Source: Oscillospiraceae bacterium | GTDB lineage: Bacteria; Bacillota; Clostridia; Oscillospirales; Oscillospiraceae | Assembly (NCBI GenBank): GCA_017540645.1 | Contig: JAFYAQ010000012.1 | Coordinates: forward strand, 1-64,000 | DNA length: 64,000 bases | Direction: 5' to 3' | Shown: positions 43,283 to 52,290 of the stretch, one piece after another | How the letters are laid out: each line of letters begins with the position of its first letter | Numbering within the stretch: the first letter of the stretch is position 1 | The notes under the pieces: generated by a model | Database searches by the model: none | The model's input: only the letters and a program-made list of their open reading frames with translations | What the model was told of the DNA's origin: nothing | Position numbers and translations under genes: made by a program

Positions 43283-45451
43283 TCACGCGGGTTTTCCGCC
43301 TTTGTATTCCATGCAGAGCATCGTCAAATCGTCAAACTGCTCTGCATCTTTTACGAAGTCGTCCACCGCGCTGCGTACAGCCGCAAGCAGCTGCTGGGGA
43401 CTGCCGCCGGGAGCATCGTTCAGGGCGGTGAGCATCCGCTCGGTACCGAAGAGCGCATTATCGGCATCCATTGCCTCAGGCACTCCGTCAGTGTAGACGA
43501 ACAGGCTGTCGCCGGGATGCATCTGCAGCTCGTACTGATTGTATCTGGCCATGTCCATCGCGCCGACCACCAGGCCGTGTTTGTCCTTGAACAGCTCGAA
43601 CGAGCCGTCTGCACGCCGGAGTGCCGGATACTCATGCCCCGCATTGACAGCCGTCACTTTTCCGGTGGAGAGCTCCAGAATGCCCAGCCAGGCCGTGACA
43701 AACATTTCCTCCCGATTGTTTGCGCAAATGGCCGCATTGGTGTCATTCAGGATCTGCGCGGGGGATTTGCCCATCATGGCATTGTTGGCGAGAATGATCT
43801 TGGATGCCATCATGAACAGGGCCGCAGGAACTCCTTTGCCCGACACGTCCGCAATCAGCAGGCACAGATGGTCATCGTCGATCAGGAAGAAATCGTAGAA
43901 ATCGCCTCCAACCTCTTTCGCCGGGTCCATGGAAGCATAAATATCGAATTCTCGCTTCTCCGGAAAGGCAGGGAAGATGCTTGGCAGCATGTCTCCCTGG
44001 ATGCGCGTAGCCAGTGCAAGCTCGGTACCGATGCGCTCCTTCTCTGCCGTGATCCGTGTGATCTGGGCGATATAATTCCTTGTCCGCTTGAACATCGAAG
44101 CGAAGGACTCAGCCAGGATCTCAATCTCATCTCCGGTCCGGAAGATGGGCTCCATCTCAAACGTTTGGTCATTATCTCCCAGGTCGTTGAGCCGCCTCGC
44201 CATACGTTCCAAGGGCTTGACCACATGGGACGCCAATACCATCGCAGCGGCGATCGCGAGGATCAAGATCGCGATCGTTATGATCAGAATGGTTTGTTCA
44301 GAGTGTTTCGCCCCCTGTTTGTAGAGGCCGAGGGCAGCGTTGTTGATTTCATCATACTGATTCAGCATAAGCTGCGTCGGCTGTCGGGTCAGCTCTTTGT
44401 TCACAACGGAGAGCACCGACCATCCCAACGTGTCCAGCGGCACGCCGCACATATAGTACTCTTCTCCGTCGATCTTAACCAGCACCAACCCGGTGTTTTC
44501 CCGCAGGGCTTTCCTGACAAAAGCGGACAGCTCTGTGTTTTCGTGTTCGCGCAGGTCCGGAGAGTCAGCCGAAAGCCCCACTTTGAAAACACCGTCCTGA
44601 ATGGGAGAAAACAGAATCTGCCCGTCCCCGTTCATAACGCAGAGGAAGCTTCCCTCCGAGGACTTGCTCTCCACATAGTCACTGATCGATGTCAGCCAGA
44701 TGTCGGCGCCCACCACCGCAACGAGCTCTCCGTCACAGTAGACCGGCGCAGCGCACTCGAGCATCGGAATGTCCGTGTAAGCGTCCAGCTCCACGCCGGT
44801 GAAGACCAGATCTCCGGATTCCGACGCCTGTGTATACCAGGGACGGTGACGGATATCCAGCGCAAGAGGCGACCCGTCCGCTGCAACGAAGGTGCTTGGC
44901 CTGTCGTTGACAAGGATCATATTTCCGTCTGTCGTCCCCACAAAAATACTGCTGAGCTTGTCAGAGGATTCATACATAGCCAGCATGATTTCGCTCATGT
45001 TCCCCAAAAGCCCAAGCGTTTTCGAGTCCGCGGGATCCACGCCCTCTTCATGTACAAGCTGGGCCGCCGGCTTTCCGTCGTGACCGCGCGATGGCGGTGA
45101 GACCTCCCGGTCGGAGAAGATTTCCGCATGGGCAAAGAGTTCCTCAGCGAAAGCCTGCAGGGTGAGTACGTCTCCCCGCACCTCTACAAAAAGCTCATTG
45201 GCAATATACGCCTGCAGCGCCGTGGTCTGGGTCAGGGAAGCATTCATGACAGCCTCCATCGTCTCCTCCGAGACGGAATCAATGGAGCGCTGCTGCTGAG
45301 TGCTGGCCTCCTGCACGACACTTGTCAGGTTCCTTTGCTGAAAAATGGCTACGGCGGCATAGACGCCGATCAGCGCAAGGATGAAAAACAGCATCAGATT
45401 GAATATCTTCTGCTGCAGGCCGCCGATTTTTAATTTCCCTATAATTTTCAT
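43283..45451 (-). CDS. membrane-bound SpoIIE/RsbU-type PP2C phosphatase with dCache sensor and HAMP domain
   Basis: A 722-residue sensor phosphatase. Span 1 (16-37), an extracytoplasmic dCache-like ligand domain (about 40-380, with RHRPWYTQA at 202-210), span 2 (386-408), HAMP (about 408-462), a short coiled coil and a SpoIIE-type PP2C domain (about 485-720) are in order. Metal residues lie in EVGGDFYDFF and LIADVSGKGVPAALFM. It should dephosphorylate a STAS-domain anti-sigma antagonist in response to an external ligand. Its ATG overlaps (ATGA) the stop of a STAS remnant, so its original partner gene here is broken. Confidence 0.92.
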   Translation of the reverse strand: MKIIGKLKIGGLQQKIFNLMLFFILALIGVYAAVAIFQQRNLTSVVQEASTQQQRSIDSVSEETMEAVMNASLTQTTALQAYIANELFVEVRGDVLTLQAFAEELFAHAEIFSDREVSPPSRGHDGKPAAQLVHEEGVDPADSKTLGLLGNMSEIMLAMYESSDKLSSIFVGTTDGNMILVNDRPSTFVAADGSPLALDIRHRPWYTQASESGDLVFTGVELDAYTDIPMLECAAPVYCDGELVAVVGADIWLTSISDYVESKSSEGSFLCVMNGDGQILFSPIQDGVFKVGLSADSPDLREHENTELSAFVRKALRENTGLVLVKIDGEEYYMCGVPLDTLGWSVLSVVNKELTRQPTQLMLNQYDEINNAALGLYKQGAKHSEQTILIITIAILILAIAAAMVLASHVVKPLERMARRLNDLGDNDQTFEMEPIFRTGDEIEILAESFASMFKRTRNYIAQITRITAEKERIGTELALATRIQGDMLPSIFPAFPEKREFDIYASMDPAKEVGGDFYDFFLIDDDHLCLLIADVSGKGVPAALFMMASKIILANNAMMGKSPAQILNDTNAAICANNREEMFVTAWLGILELSTGKVTAVNAGHEYPALRRADGSFELFKDKHGLVVGAMDMARYNQYELQMHPGDSLFVYTDGVPEAMDADNALFGTERMLTALNDAPGGSPQQLLAAVRSAVDDFVKDAEQFDDLTMLCMEYKGGKPA

Positions 45452-45576
45452 TCGATCGTAAAAATGTCGGAGAAGCCCTTGATTTTAAAGACTCCCATGA
45501 TGACCTCGTTCCCATTTGTCAGCTTCATTTCGCCCTGCCGGTTTTCTTGGAGTGTTTTTCCCCGTACCTGTTCGGA
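45448..45576 (-). pseudogene. C-terminal remnant of a STAS-domain anti-sigma factor antagonist
   Basis: An open stretch of 42 codons ends in the overlap ATGA with the phosphatase start. Its end (GEMKLTNGNEVIMGVFKIKG, then FSDIFTIE) reads like the last helix and strand of STAS proteins such as RsbV, in which an EVFxxTGFxxxFxI pattern ends the domain. The N-terminal half, including the phosphorylatable serine, is absent. An in-frame stop lies at 45579-45577 and I find no suitable start. The remnant may persist because its end initiates phosphatase translation. Confidence 0.6.
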
Positions 45577-45675
45577 TCATTCCGTCTCCACCCTCCATGG
45601 CACAGGAAAAAACGATCATATGAATCGTATCTCAAACGTATGAATACGCCGGATCTCCTCATACAAATCTACTTA

Positions 45676-45704
45676 ATAATACCAGAGATTCATACGGATG
45701 ACAA
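45676..45704 (-). promoter_or_regulatory. promoter of the STAS remnant/phosphatase operon
   Basis: On the minus strand TTGTCA (45704-45699), a 17-nt spacer and TATTAT (45681-45676). Copies of CGTATGAAT in both orientations surround it (45620-45695) and might bind a regulator. Confidence 0.5.
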
Positions 45705-45801
45705 CTCATTTTTGCACGATGGGGGATCTGCTTCCTTGATTGGATCAGGATGATATTTGCACCCGGGATGAACCGGGAATTTTTGGCAGCTAAAGCACCG
45801 T

Positions 45802-45842
45802 CAAAGAAACAGGAGAACGATACTCTGTATCGATCTCCTGTT
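45802..45842 (-). terminator. hairpin next to the tRNA remnant
   Basis: A long near-perfect inverted repeat with a 3-nt loop (TCT). On the minus strand it follows the CCA of the tRNA-like remnant, as a tRNA terminator would. Confidence 0.55.
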
Positions 45843-45849
45843 TCTGATC

Positions 45850-45871
45850 TGGTGCCGCCGGCCGGATTCGA
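45850..45871 (-). repeat. 22-bp copy of the tRNA-Leu 3' end (possible attachment site)
   Basis: Identical over 22 bp and in the same orientation to 54414-54435, the T-loop/acceptor/CCA end of tRNA-Leu(TAA). It lies 8.56 kb away, beyond the 3' end of that tRNA, which is the geometry left by integration into a tRNA 3' end. Beyond the 22 bp the sequence reads CCGGT after a 6-nt insertion and then diverges, so it is not a whole tRNA. Confidence 0.6.
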
Positions 45872-46089
45872 CTCCCCACCGGGAACCTCATCCTTATCAA
45901 TGGCAGCGGAACTGGTTTTTCTTATTACTCCCCGGCTTATTCTAGAGAGGCAAGGCTTTGAAACGTCAGGCATGGTTGCATTTCAGAATCAAGACCCTGG
46001 CGTGTCGTGCCGGTGCTTGCCGTGAAGTTATTCCGCATGACAGTGTGGAGTCGGTATGGATTTCATTTTTTCCTACGGCAGTTGAGCAT

Positions 46090-47019
46090 TCACCCATCGC
46101 CCCGGATATGCTGATCGGCTTTCAGTTTCTCTGCATACCAGAGGATAAACTCCTTGACCCGCCCCTGGGCTGCAGACAGAGGCACATGGGCCTCGTTGGT
46201 CAGAAGATTGAGAGTCCTTCTCGAAGTCATGTCCGAGAGGCGGACCGTGCTGACATTGTAGCGGTTCAGAATATAATCGACGTCCATCTCCATAGGCATG
46301 ATAGCCACCATATATCCGCTTTCGATAAAGGGAAAAACATTCTGCACCTGGCTAAAGGACGCTGGGAAAAAATCCGTACAGCCCTTTTCCCGAAGGGAGG
46401 AGATGAAAACATCGGTCCACGGAGAGTTTTTGGGACCAATCATGATCCGCTCACCGTTCAGTTCGGCGGCGCAGACCGAATCCCGGCCCTCGAATCGATG
46501 GCCTCGGGGGATGATCAGAAGGCCGTAATTCATTTCATGGAGTTCATGGACGGAGAAAACATGGTCCCTGTACGATCTTTTCTCGGAAACCAGAAGATCC
46601 AGCTGTCCGGCCTGAAGTTTTCGTCCCAGCTCCTCGCTGTAGCCGCCCACGATCTGAAGCTGGATCTTCGGGAACGCTTCCGCGATCCCCGCAGCGACCC
46701 GAGGACCGTGAACATCAAGGAACGGCTCGGTAAGCCCCAAAGCTACCTCCCCCCGAATCCCTTCACTGAACTCACGGACGGAATCCTCGACCCGTTGATT
46801 CAAAAGACTGAGGTCTTTCCCGATCTCATACAGATGTCGTCCAACGGGGGTCAGTCTCACGCTCTTGCCCCGTTCGAACAGCACCACTCCCAGATCGTTT
46901 TCCAGGTTGTGGATCTGGTTTGTCACAGAGGTAGGTGTGTAATTCAGCGCAGCAGCGGCCTTGTTGAAGCTCCCGTTCCGTACGATGGCAAGAAAGGTGT
47001 TCAGTTCCCGTAAATTCAT
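46090..47019 (-). CDS. LysR-family transcriptional regulator
   Basis: A 309-residue regulator. The N-terminal winged helix-turn-helix (MNLRELNTFLAIVRNGSFNK, then ALNYTPTSVTNQIHNLENDLGVVLFER) is followed by a LysR substrate-binding domain. The ATG at 47019 has AAGGAGAG about 8 nt upstream; an upstream in-frame codon at 47112 is rejected. It is divergent from the APC permease and probably controls the permease-enolase-MFS genes, with its inducer a substrate or product of that pathway. Confidence 0.9.
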   Translation of the reverse strand: MNLRELNTFLAIVRNGSFNKAAAALNYTPTSVTNQIHNLENDLGVVLFERGKSVRLTPVGRHLYEIGKDLSLLNQRVEDSVREFSEGIRGEVALGLTEPFLDVHGPRVAAGIAEAFPKIQLQIVGGYSEELGRKLQAGQLDLLVSEKRSYRDHVFSVHELHEMNYGLLIIPRGHRFEGRDSVCAAELNGERIMIGPKNSPWTDVFISSLREKGCTDFFPASFSQVQNVFPFIESGYMVAIMPMEMDVDYILNRYNVSTVRLSDMTSRRTLNLLTNEAHVPLSAAQGRVKEFILWYAEKLKADQHIRGDG

Positions 47020-47052
47020 CCCGGTTCTCTCCTTATCGTCAAGAAAATCGAA

Positions 47053-47082
47053 ATTATACGTAGCGAAACTGTCGATATTCAA
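47053..47082 (-). promoter_or_regulatory. promoter of the LysR gene
   Basis: On the minus strand TTGAAT (47082-47077), an 18-nt spacer and TATAAT (47058-47053). The -35 borders the palindrome at 47083-47097, consistent with autoregulation. Confidence 0.6.
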
Positions 47083-47097
47083 AACTATAACATAGTT
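47083..47097. promoter_or_regulatory. palindrome in the LysR-permease intergenic region
   Basis: AACTAT-AAC-ATAGTT, a perfect 6-bp inverted repeat between the divergent promoters. It is a candidate LysR binding site. Confidence 0.5.
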
Positions 47098-47192
47098 GTA
47101 CAATAAAGGCAATCTAAGGTTGGCCGCCTTTCATGCAAATCTTTTCGAAGCATCCCGGGAATTACACAAGAAAAAGAAATGGAGGGAAAGAA

Positions 47193-48536
47193 GTGTTACC
47201 TCTCAAACTCACCAAAGGGCCGGCAGGAACCCTGACAAGAAAGGACCTGTTCTTCATCGCACTCGGTCAGGTTGTCGGCTCCGGCATTGTCACCGTGGTA
47301 GGTCTTGCCATGAAGAACACTGGGCCTTCTGCCTGGCTAGCCTATCTTACTGCCATACTTATTGGAGCTTTACTTGTTTTCCCCTATCTTATGGTGGGCT
47401 CCACCATCCGCCTTGGCGGCGGTGTATATTCTGCCGTCCTTGCCCTGATGGGTGAAAAGTGGGCAGGAATCTACTGCGTCAGCAAGATCCCCAGTTGTGT
47501 AGCCCTGGCCTCCTTCCCCATCACAATCGGCTTTTATTTCGGCTCCATTTTTCCGAATATCAACCAGACGACCGTGGCCGTGGTATTCTTGGTAGCCTTT
47601 CTGTTCGTTCAGATTATTGGCATTAACATCTTCGCCAAGGTCCAGAAATACATGGGTTATGTTCTTCTGGTCGGTATGTTTGCCTTCGTTGTCTTTGGCT
47701 TTCCCCACATCAACTGGTCTTATGTCTCTCCCAGCCAGCCCAAATTCTTCACCAACGGTGCGTTGGGATTCTTTACCGCTGTATTTCTGATGATCAGCTC
47801 TACCAAAGGATATTATATGTCCATTGTTTTCGGGCGGAACGCCATCAATGCCCGAAGAGATGTGCCCAAGTCCATGGTCTTCTCCTTCTTCGCCATCCTG
47901 ATCATGTATCTGGGCGTCTCCTTCGTGGACATCGGCGTGCTGCCGCTGGATCAGGTGGCTGGCCAGCCCCTGACCCTGGTGGCCAAGACGGTTCTCCCGG
48001 CAGTTCTTTTTTACCTCTTCATCTTCGGCGGCGTGCTCATGGCCCTGACCACATCTCTCAACTCCACCTTTGCCTCTATGGTCAGGGAGATCGAAACCGG
48101 CATCGAAGACGGGTGGCTCCCTACCTCCTGGGCCAGGAAGACCAAGTTCGGAACCTCCATCTTCGTCATCCTCTTTGTCTTCCTGGCGGCGCTGATCCCC
48201 ATCCTCACCGGCTTCACCGTCACCAAGATTCTTAACGCCATGCTTCTCTTCACCAGTGTGATCAACATCATCGTGTTCGTCGGCATCTTCCGCCTTCCTA
48301 AGCTGTATCCGGAGGAGTGGTCCAAGAAGACCGTAAAGATGTCCACCGGCACTTTCTATGTGCTGATGTCCATCGCCATGATATTCCAGTTGGCTACCAC
48401 TGCTTTCAGCTGCCGGAACCTTGGCCTTGTCACCGCTTCCATCGGTCTGGCCAGTATGGCTGTCGCTGCGCTCTACGCCTATTTCCGTGCCAAGAGCGGA
48501 AATTATAAGATCCGGATGAGCGTCTGGTCCGACTGA
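47193..48536 (+). CDS. APC-superfamily permease
   Basis: A 447-residue membrane protein with 12 spans. The N-terminal motif KDLFFIALGQVVGSGIVTVVGLAM is the substrate-binding unwound helix of amino-acid/polyamine/organocation transporters. The GTG start at 47193 follows GGAGGG; an in-frame ATG at 47133 would add a polar extension. Likely cargo is an amino acid or another organic acid feeding the enolase enzymes downstream, 52 nt away. The sequence does not tell the substrate. Confidence 0.88.
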   Translation: MLPLKLTKGPAGTLTRKDLFFIALGQVVGSGIVTVVGLAMKNTGPSAWLAYLTAILIGALLVFPYLMVGSTIRLGGGVYSAVLALMGEKWAGIYCVSKIPSCVALASFPITIGFYFGSIFPNINQTTVAVVFLVAFLFVQIIGINIFAKVQKYMGYVLLVGMFAFVVFGFPHINWSYVSPSQPKFFTNGALGFFTAVFLMISSTKGYYMSIVFGRNAINARRDVPKSMVFSFFAILIMYLGVSFVDIGVLPLDQVAGQPLTLVAKTVLPAVLFYLFIFGGVLMALTTSLNSTFASMVREIETGIEDGWLPTSWARKTKFGTSIFVILFVFLAALIPILTGFTVTKILNAMLLFTSVINIIVFVGIFRLPKLYPEEWSKKTVKMSTGTFYVLMSIAMIFQLATTAFSCRNLGLVTASIGLASMAVAALYAYFRAKSGNYKIRMSVWSD

Positions 48537-48588
48537 TCCGGCTTTTCAGATCCATCGTGATCTCAAAGAAGAATTAAAGGAGAAAAGT

Positions 48589-49788
48589 ATGAAAATCACG
48601 AAAGTGGAAGTCTTCCGGCTCCAGGCGGACCCGGCGTTTGCCCATAACCGTCCCATCGGCTGCCGCATTTTTACCGACGCAGGCATCGTGGGCCACGGCG
48701 AGGCGGGTATCGCTTACCGGGTCGGCGGCTCCGGTGCCTTCGGCGCCCTGTGCGATTTGTCCCGCATGATCATCGGCAAGGATCCCATGGACATCGAAAT
48801 GATCTGGGAGACCTTCCGGAAAACCACCTTCTGGGCTATGTCCCCTGGTGCCCTTATGTATGCGGCCATGTCCGCCATCGACATCGCCCTCTGGGATATC
48901 AAAGGCAAGTACTTCAACGTTCCCGTCTATATGCTGCTGGGCGGTAAATTCCGAACGAAGCTCCGCGCTTACGCCTCTCAGCTCCAGGGCGGTTGGGGCA
49001 ACATCTATGAGGGTAAGGAGAACATTTGGTGCAAGACCCCCGAGGATTACGCCACCAACGCTCGCATCGCCGTGGACGAGGGCTACGACGCTCTGAAATA
49101 CGACTTTTTTGATCGGGACGTCGACGGAAAGCCCCTGCCTTTCTACGCCACCACCGGCATCATCCCCAACGCCGAGATTGACCGGATCGAGCGGAACATC
49201 AAAGCTGTCCGCGATGAGGTGGGCTACGGTGTGGACATTATTATGGAAAACCACTCCCGTACCGACGCCTTGGGCGCCCTGCAGCTGGCGCAGTTGGCCG
49301 AAAAATACCGGATGATGGCCTTTGAGGAGCCCAATCCTCCCACCATTGCCACTCTGGAGTATATCGCCCAGCACACTAACGTGCCTCTTGCAAACGGGGA
49401 GCGAATCTTCAGCCGCTGGGGCTACGCGGATTACTTCAAGCGCAATCTGATCCAGCTGGCTCAGCCCGACGTGGCCAACACCGGCGGCATCACCGAGACT
49501 AAAAAAATCTGTGACATGGCCCATGCCTTCGATGTGGGTATTCAGGTCCATGTGGCAGGCAGCCCCCTGGTGACCAACGTGGCCCTGCAGATCGAGGCCT
49601 GTATCCCCAACTTTATCATCCACGAGCATCATGTCTGCAATCGCATGAGCAACGCGATCGGCCTTACGATCTACAACGACCAGCCCGTGAACGGCTACTT
49701 TGAGATCGACGATCGGGTAGGCATCGGCAATGAATGGGATCCCGAAGCCATTGCCAACAAGGCCGTTCTTTACAAGGTTATCGAGTGA
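48589..49788 (+). CDS. mandelate racemase/muconate lactonizing enzyme (enolase superfamily), copy 1
   Basis: A 399-residue protein with an N-terminal capping domain and a TIM-barrel domain. Candidate metal ligands are E220 (IIMENHSR), E246/E247 (FEEPNPP) and E271 (NGERIF). A D294-H321 pair is 27 residues apart, as in the mandelate racemase subgroup, and K170 lies in ALKYDFF. Sugar-acid dehydratases (galactonate, mannonate) of this subgroup have similar ENGERxxSRWxF stretches, so acid-sugar dehydration is a fair guess. A close paralog lies at 52291. AAAGGAG precedes the ATG. Confidence 0.9.
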   Translation: MKITKVEVFRLQADPAFAHNRPIGCRIFTDAGIVGHGEAGIAYRVGGSGAFGALCDLSRMIIGKDPMDIEMIWETFRKTTFWAMSPGALMYAAMSAIDIALWDIKGKYFNVPVYMLLGGKFRTKLRAYASQLQGGWGNIYEGKENIWCKTPEDYATNARIAVDEGYDALKYDFFDRDVDGKPLPFYATTGIIPNAEIDRIERNIKAVRDEVGYGVDIIMENHSRTDALGALQLAQLAEKYRMMAFEEPNPPTIATLEYIAQHTNVPLANGERIFSRWGYADYFKRNLIQLAQPDVANTGGITETKKICDMAHAFDVGIQVHVAGSPLVTNVALQIEACIPNFIIHEHHVCNRMSNAIGLTIYNDQPVNGYFEIDDRVGIGNEWDPEAIANKAVLYKVIE

Positions 49789-49813
49789 TTTGATCGATAA
49801 AGGAGAAAGAAAA

Positions 49814-51094
49814 ATGAAAAAGAATGTCGTCCAGAAGATTCTACCGAAACTGGGGATGTTTATTCCTCTGCTCGTTGTCTCCGCCTACAGTTCAAGCGCC
49901 GACTTCCTGGGGCCCATCCTGCGGAATATGCAGAACGCTTTCCCCGACGCTTCCCTGACGTTGGTTCAAATGACCCTTACGCTGCCCTCTGCCGTTTCTA
50001 TCCCCTCTCAGCTGCTGACAGTCTATCTGGCTCAGAAAATGACCAAAAAGCAGCTGGTAGGCCTGGCACTGCTTTTCATATGTATCGGCGGTTTGATCCC
50101 CGCGATCCTGCATCACAATATTATCTTCGTCGTCATCTCTTCCTTCATCCTCGGCATCGGCCAGGGCTTCTTCATTCCCTCCTTCAATGCCATCCTGTCC
50201 GAGCTATTTGACGGCAACACCCGCGCAACCTTTCTTGGCATCAAGGGCGGCATCAGCTCCCTGCTGAAGGCCCTGATGAACATCATCGTCGGGTTCTTGG
50301 GCGCCGCCATTTGGAGCCGTGCATACCTTGTATTCGTGATCCTGATTCCCCTCATCCTCTGGTTCTGGCTCGTCACTCCCAAGGGCGAAGTCGGTGCTCC
50401 TCTGGTCGGCAAGGGAGTCGGCCTGAAAGGCATCAGGGGTGTCATCACCCCCGCCTTCGTCATCGTGACAATCCTCTGCTCCTGCGCCAGCTGCTGCCAG
50501 ATGGCTTACAACACCAACATCGCCGGCTTCATCGCCGACCGCAATCTGGGCGGTTCCGTCACCGCCGGCGCCGCCTCCGCATTCTTCACCATGGCCAAGC
50601 TCGTAGTCGGATTTACCCTCGGCCTGCTCCTGCGCGCCTTCAAGCGCTTCACCCTGCCAATCGGCTATGGCTTGTGCGCTCTCGGCTATTTTATCATCTC
50701 CCGCGCTACCGGCCTTGCCGGCGTCCAGTTGGGCGGCATCGTGTACGGCCTCGGCCTCGGCATCCAGATGTCCGGCGGCCTGTACTACATCACTGAGACC
50801 GTGGACAAGAAGTATCTTGGCCAGATGATGGGGCTTTACTTCCCAGCCATCAGCTTCCTGATCTCCATGTCCCCCGTCATCATCAACGGCATCTCCAAGG
50901 GCGTGTTCGGCGAGGTAAATGCTACCAATAACTTTATGGCCGGCTGCCTGGGCTATGCTACTGTCGCTCTGCTCATGTTCCTCTACCAGCTGTTCTTCTG
51001 CAAAAACTCCATGATCGGCAAGCTCTCCGGCCTGGAAGACGAAGAGTCTGCAGACGCGAAAGAGGCACTCGAAACGGCCCCCTCCGAGGAGTAA
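49814..51094 (+). CDS. major facilitator superfamily transporter
   Basis: A 426-residue protein with 12 spans. The loop YLAQKMTKKQLVGLALLF resembles the MFS loop-2 motif in a degenerate form. GIGQGFFIPSFNAILSELF lies between spans 4 and 5, and a polar Asp/Glu-rich C-tail ends the protein. The ATG at 49814 has AAAGGAG about 8 nt upstream; an in-frame codon at 49730 within the enolase gene is rejected. It sits between the enolase and the UroD-family gene, so it may move the same substrate or product as the APC permease. Confidence 0.88.
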   Translation: MKKNVVQKILPKLGMFIPLLVVSAYSSSADFLGPILRNMQNAFPDASLTLVQMTLTLPSAVSIPSQLLTVYLAQKMTKKQLVGLALLFICIGGLIPAILHHNIIFVVISSFILGIGQGFFIPSFNAILSELFDGNTRATFLGIKGGISSLLKALMNIIVGFLGAAIWSRAYLVFVILIPLILWFWLVTPKGEVGAPLVGKGVGLKGIRGVITPAFVIVTILCSCASCCQMAYNTNIAGFIADRNLGGSVTAGAASAFFTMAKLVVGFTLGLLLRAFKRFTLPIGYGLCALGYFIISRATGLAGVQLGGIVYGLGLGIQMSGGLYYITETVDKKYLGQMMGLYFPAISFLISMSPVIINGISKGVFGEVNATNNFMAGCLGYATVALLMFLYQLFFCKNSMIGKLSGLEDEESADAKEALETAPSEE

Positions 51095-51118
51095 TTTATA
51101 GCACAGCCATACATTTTA

Positions 51119-51156
51119 GGCTGCAGCGGTTTTTCTGGCTGCTGCAGCCTTTTTTA
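51119..51156 (+). terminator. terminator after the MFS gene
   Basis: GGCTGCAGC (51119-51127) pairs with GCTGCAGCC (51141-51149) and is followed by T6-7. It separates the APC-enolase-MFS group from the UroD-enolase group. Transcription may pass it at a low level, as no strong promoter is seen before 51180. Confidence 0.85.
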
Positions 51157-51179
51157 TTACCTGATTCAGGAGAAACGCT

Positions 51180-52262
51180 GTGAACTCATTCGATAATAAA
51201 GAACTGGAGATTACCGGATATTACAATATGCCCGGATGCTTCGGTAAGCCGCCGGTCCCCGTTCCCCGGCACAATTACCCCATCACGCCCAAGGAGAATC
51301 TCCTGCGGGTTTTCCGGGGAGAAAAGCCAATGTGGATCCCGAACACCGATCTGGATGTGAACTATATCCAGCCGTACATCATGCCCGACTCCTACGCACA
51401 GGCTTTCGGCGGAACAGATTGGTTCGGAATCGAATGGGTGTATGAGCCTGTGGCACGTGGTGCCATGGTCAAGCCCGGGACCAGAGTGCTCTCCGACATT
51501 ACCAACTGGCGGGAAGAAGTACGTTTCCCGGATCTGAGCGCCATTGACTGGAACGCAGATTACGAGGCTCTGTATAAGGGGCATATTGCGGAAGACCGGC
51601 TTTCCGTATTCTGTATCGTAAATGGTCTCTTTGAGCGGACCGCCGATATGATGGGGTTTGAGGAAACCGTAGATGCTTTGCTGACCAAACCGGAGGAGTT
51701 CACCGCCTTCTACGACCGGCTTGTGGAGTGGCATATTGAGCTGCTCCATATCGCACGGGAGGTATATCACGCCGATATGATCCTTTTCCACGATGACATG
51801 GGCACCCAGATCAGCACCTTTTTCTCTCCGGATATCTACAAAAAACTTTTCGTCCCACAATATCAGAAGATCACCAAAGCCGCTCATGACATGGGCATGC
51901 TCATGTCGCTCCATTCCTGCGGCTGCATCAGTATGATCATTCCCCTGATCATCGAAGCGGGGTTTGATGGCTGGGAAGGACAGGACTCCGCCAACGACAA
52001 AAAGACCCTTATGGACGCCTACGGTGATCAGCTTGTCCAGTACAGCCTCTTTTACATTCCTCAGTCTTTTGCCGACAAGGAAGCGGTGGAGTACCTTCAA
52101 AAGCAGTGTAGGGAAATTGGCGGCAAAGGCCGCTATACCTGCAGGATCATTGATCCGGCGGCGGCTTCCCGCTCTGTCAGTCTCTCCGATGAGCTCTATC
52201 GGTACAGCCGCATGATGTACGCCGGAATGGAAAACGGATTGCCTCTCTCACGCACCGACTGA
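51180..52262 (+). CDS. uroporphyrinogen decarboxylase (URO-D) family protein
   Basis: A 360-residue URO-D fold protein unlike HemE in its N-terminus. LHSCGC with H245-x-C247 is the zinc-ligand pair of methyltransferase-like members (MtaA/CmuA type), and LFHDDMGTQIS precedes it. Such proteins often move methyl groups with a corrinoid protein. No corrinoid-binding protein lies nearby, so its role here is uncertain. GTG at 51180 follows TCAGGAG. It starts 24 nt after the terminator and precedes enolase copy 2. Confidence 0.85.
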   Translation: MNSFDNKELEITGYYNMPGCFGKPPVPVPRHNYPITPKENLLRVFRGEKPMWIPNTDLDVNYIQPYIMPDSYAQAFGGTDWFGIEWVYEPVARGAMVKPGTRVLSDITNWREEVRFPDLSAIDWNADYEALYKGHIAEDRLSVFCIVNGLFERTADMMGFEETVDALLTKPEEFTAFYDRLVEWHIELLHIAREVYHADMILFHDDMGTQISTFFSPDIYKKLFVPQYQKITKAAHDMGMLMSLHSCGCISMIIPLIIEAGFDGWEGQDSANDKKTLMDAYGDQLVQYSLFYIPQSFADKEAVEYLQKQCREIGGKGRYTCRIIDPAAASRSVSLSDELYRYSRMMYAGMENGLPLSRTD

Positions 52263-52290
52263 AAAAATAAAATGGAAAGGAATAGTGGAA

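Larger units (their letters stand above)
45577..46089. other. intergenic region at the island edge
   Basis: About 510 bp without an intact gene. It contains the promoter above, a hairpin at 45802-45840 (GAAACAGGAGA with 3-nt loop) and the tRNA-Leu 3' copy starting at 45850. It ends with the LysR stop codon at 46090. Confidence 0.5.

Noticed and set aside
43226..45100. Plus-strand open frame of 624 codons
   Set aside because: It is antisense to the phosphatase, which has complete dCache, HAMP and PP2C motifs.
45495..45665. 44-codon frame starting upstream of the STAS remnant
   Set aside because: It is Arg-rich, has no ribosome site and no family resemblance, and overlaps the remnant in another frame.
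45850..45935. Functional second tRNA gene
   Set aside because: Only the T-loop/acceptor end matches. The T arm carries a 6-nt insertion, the 5' acceptor does not pair and no clean anticodon stem forms.
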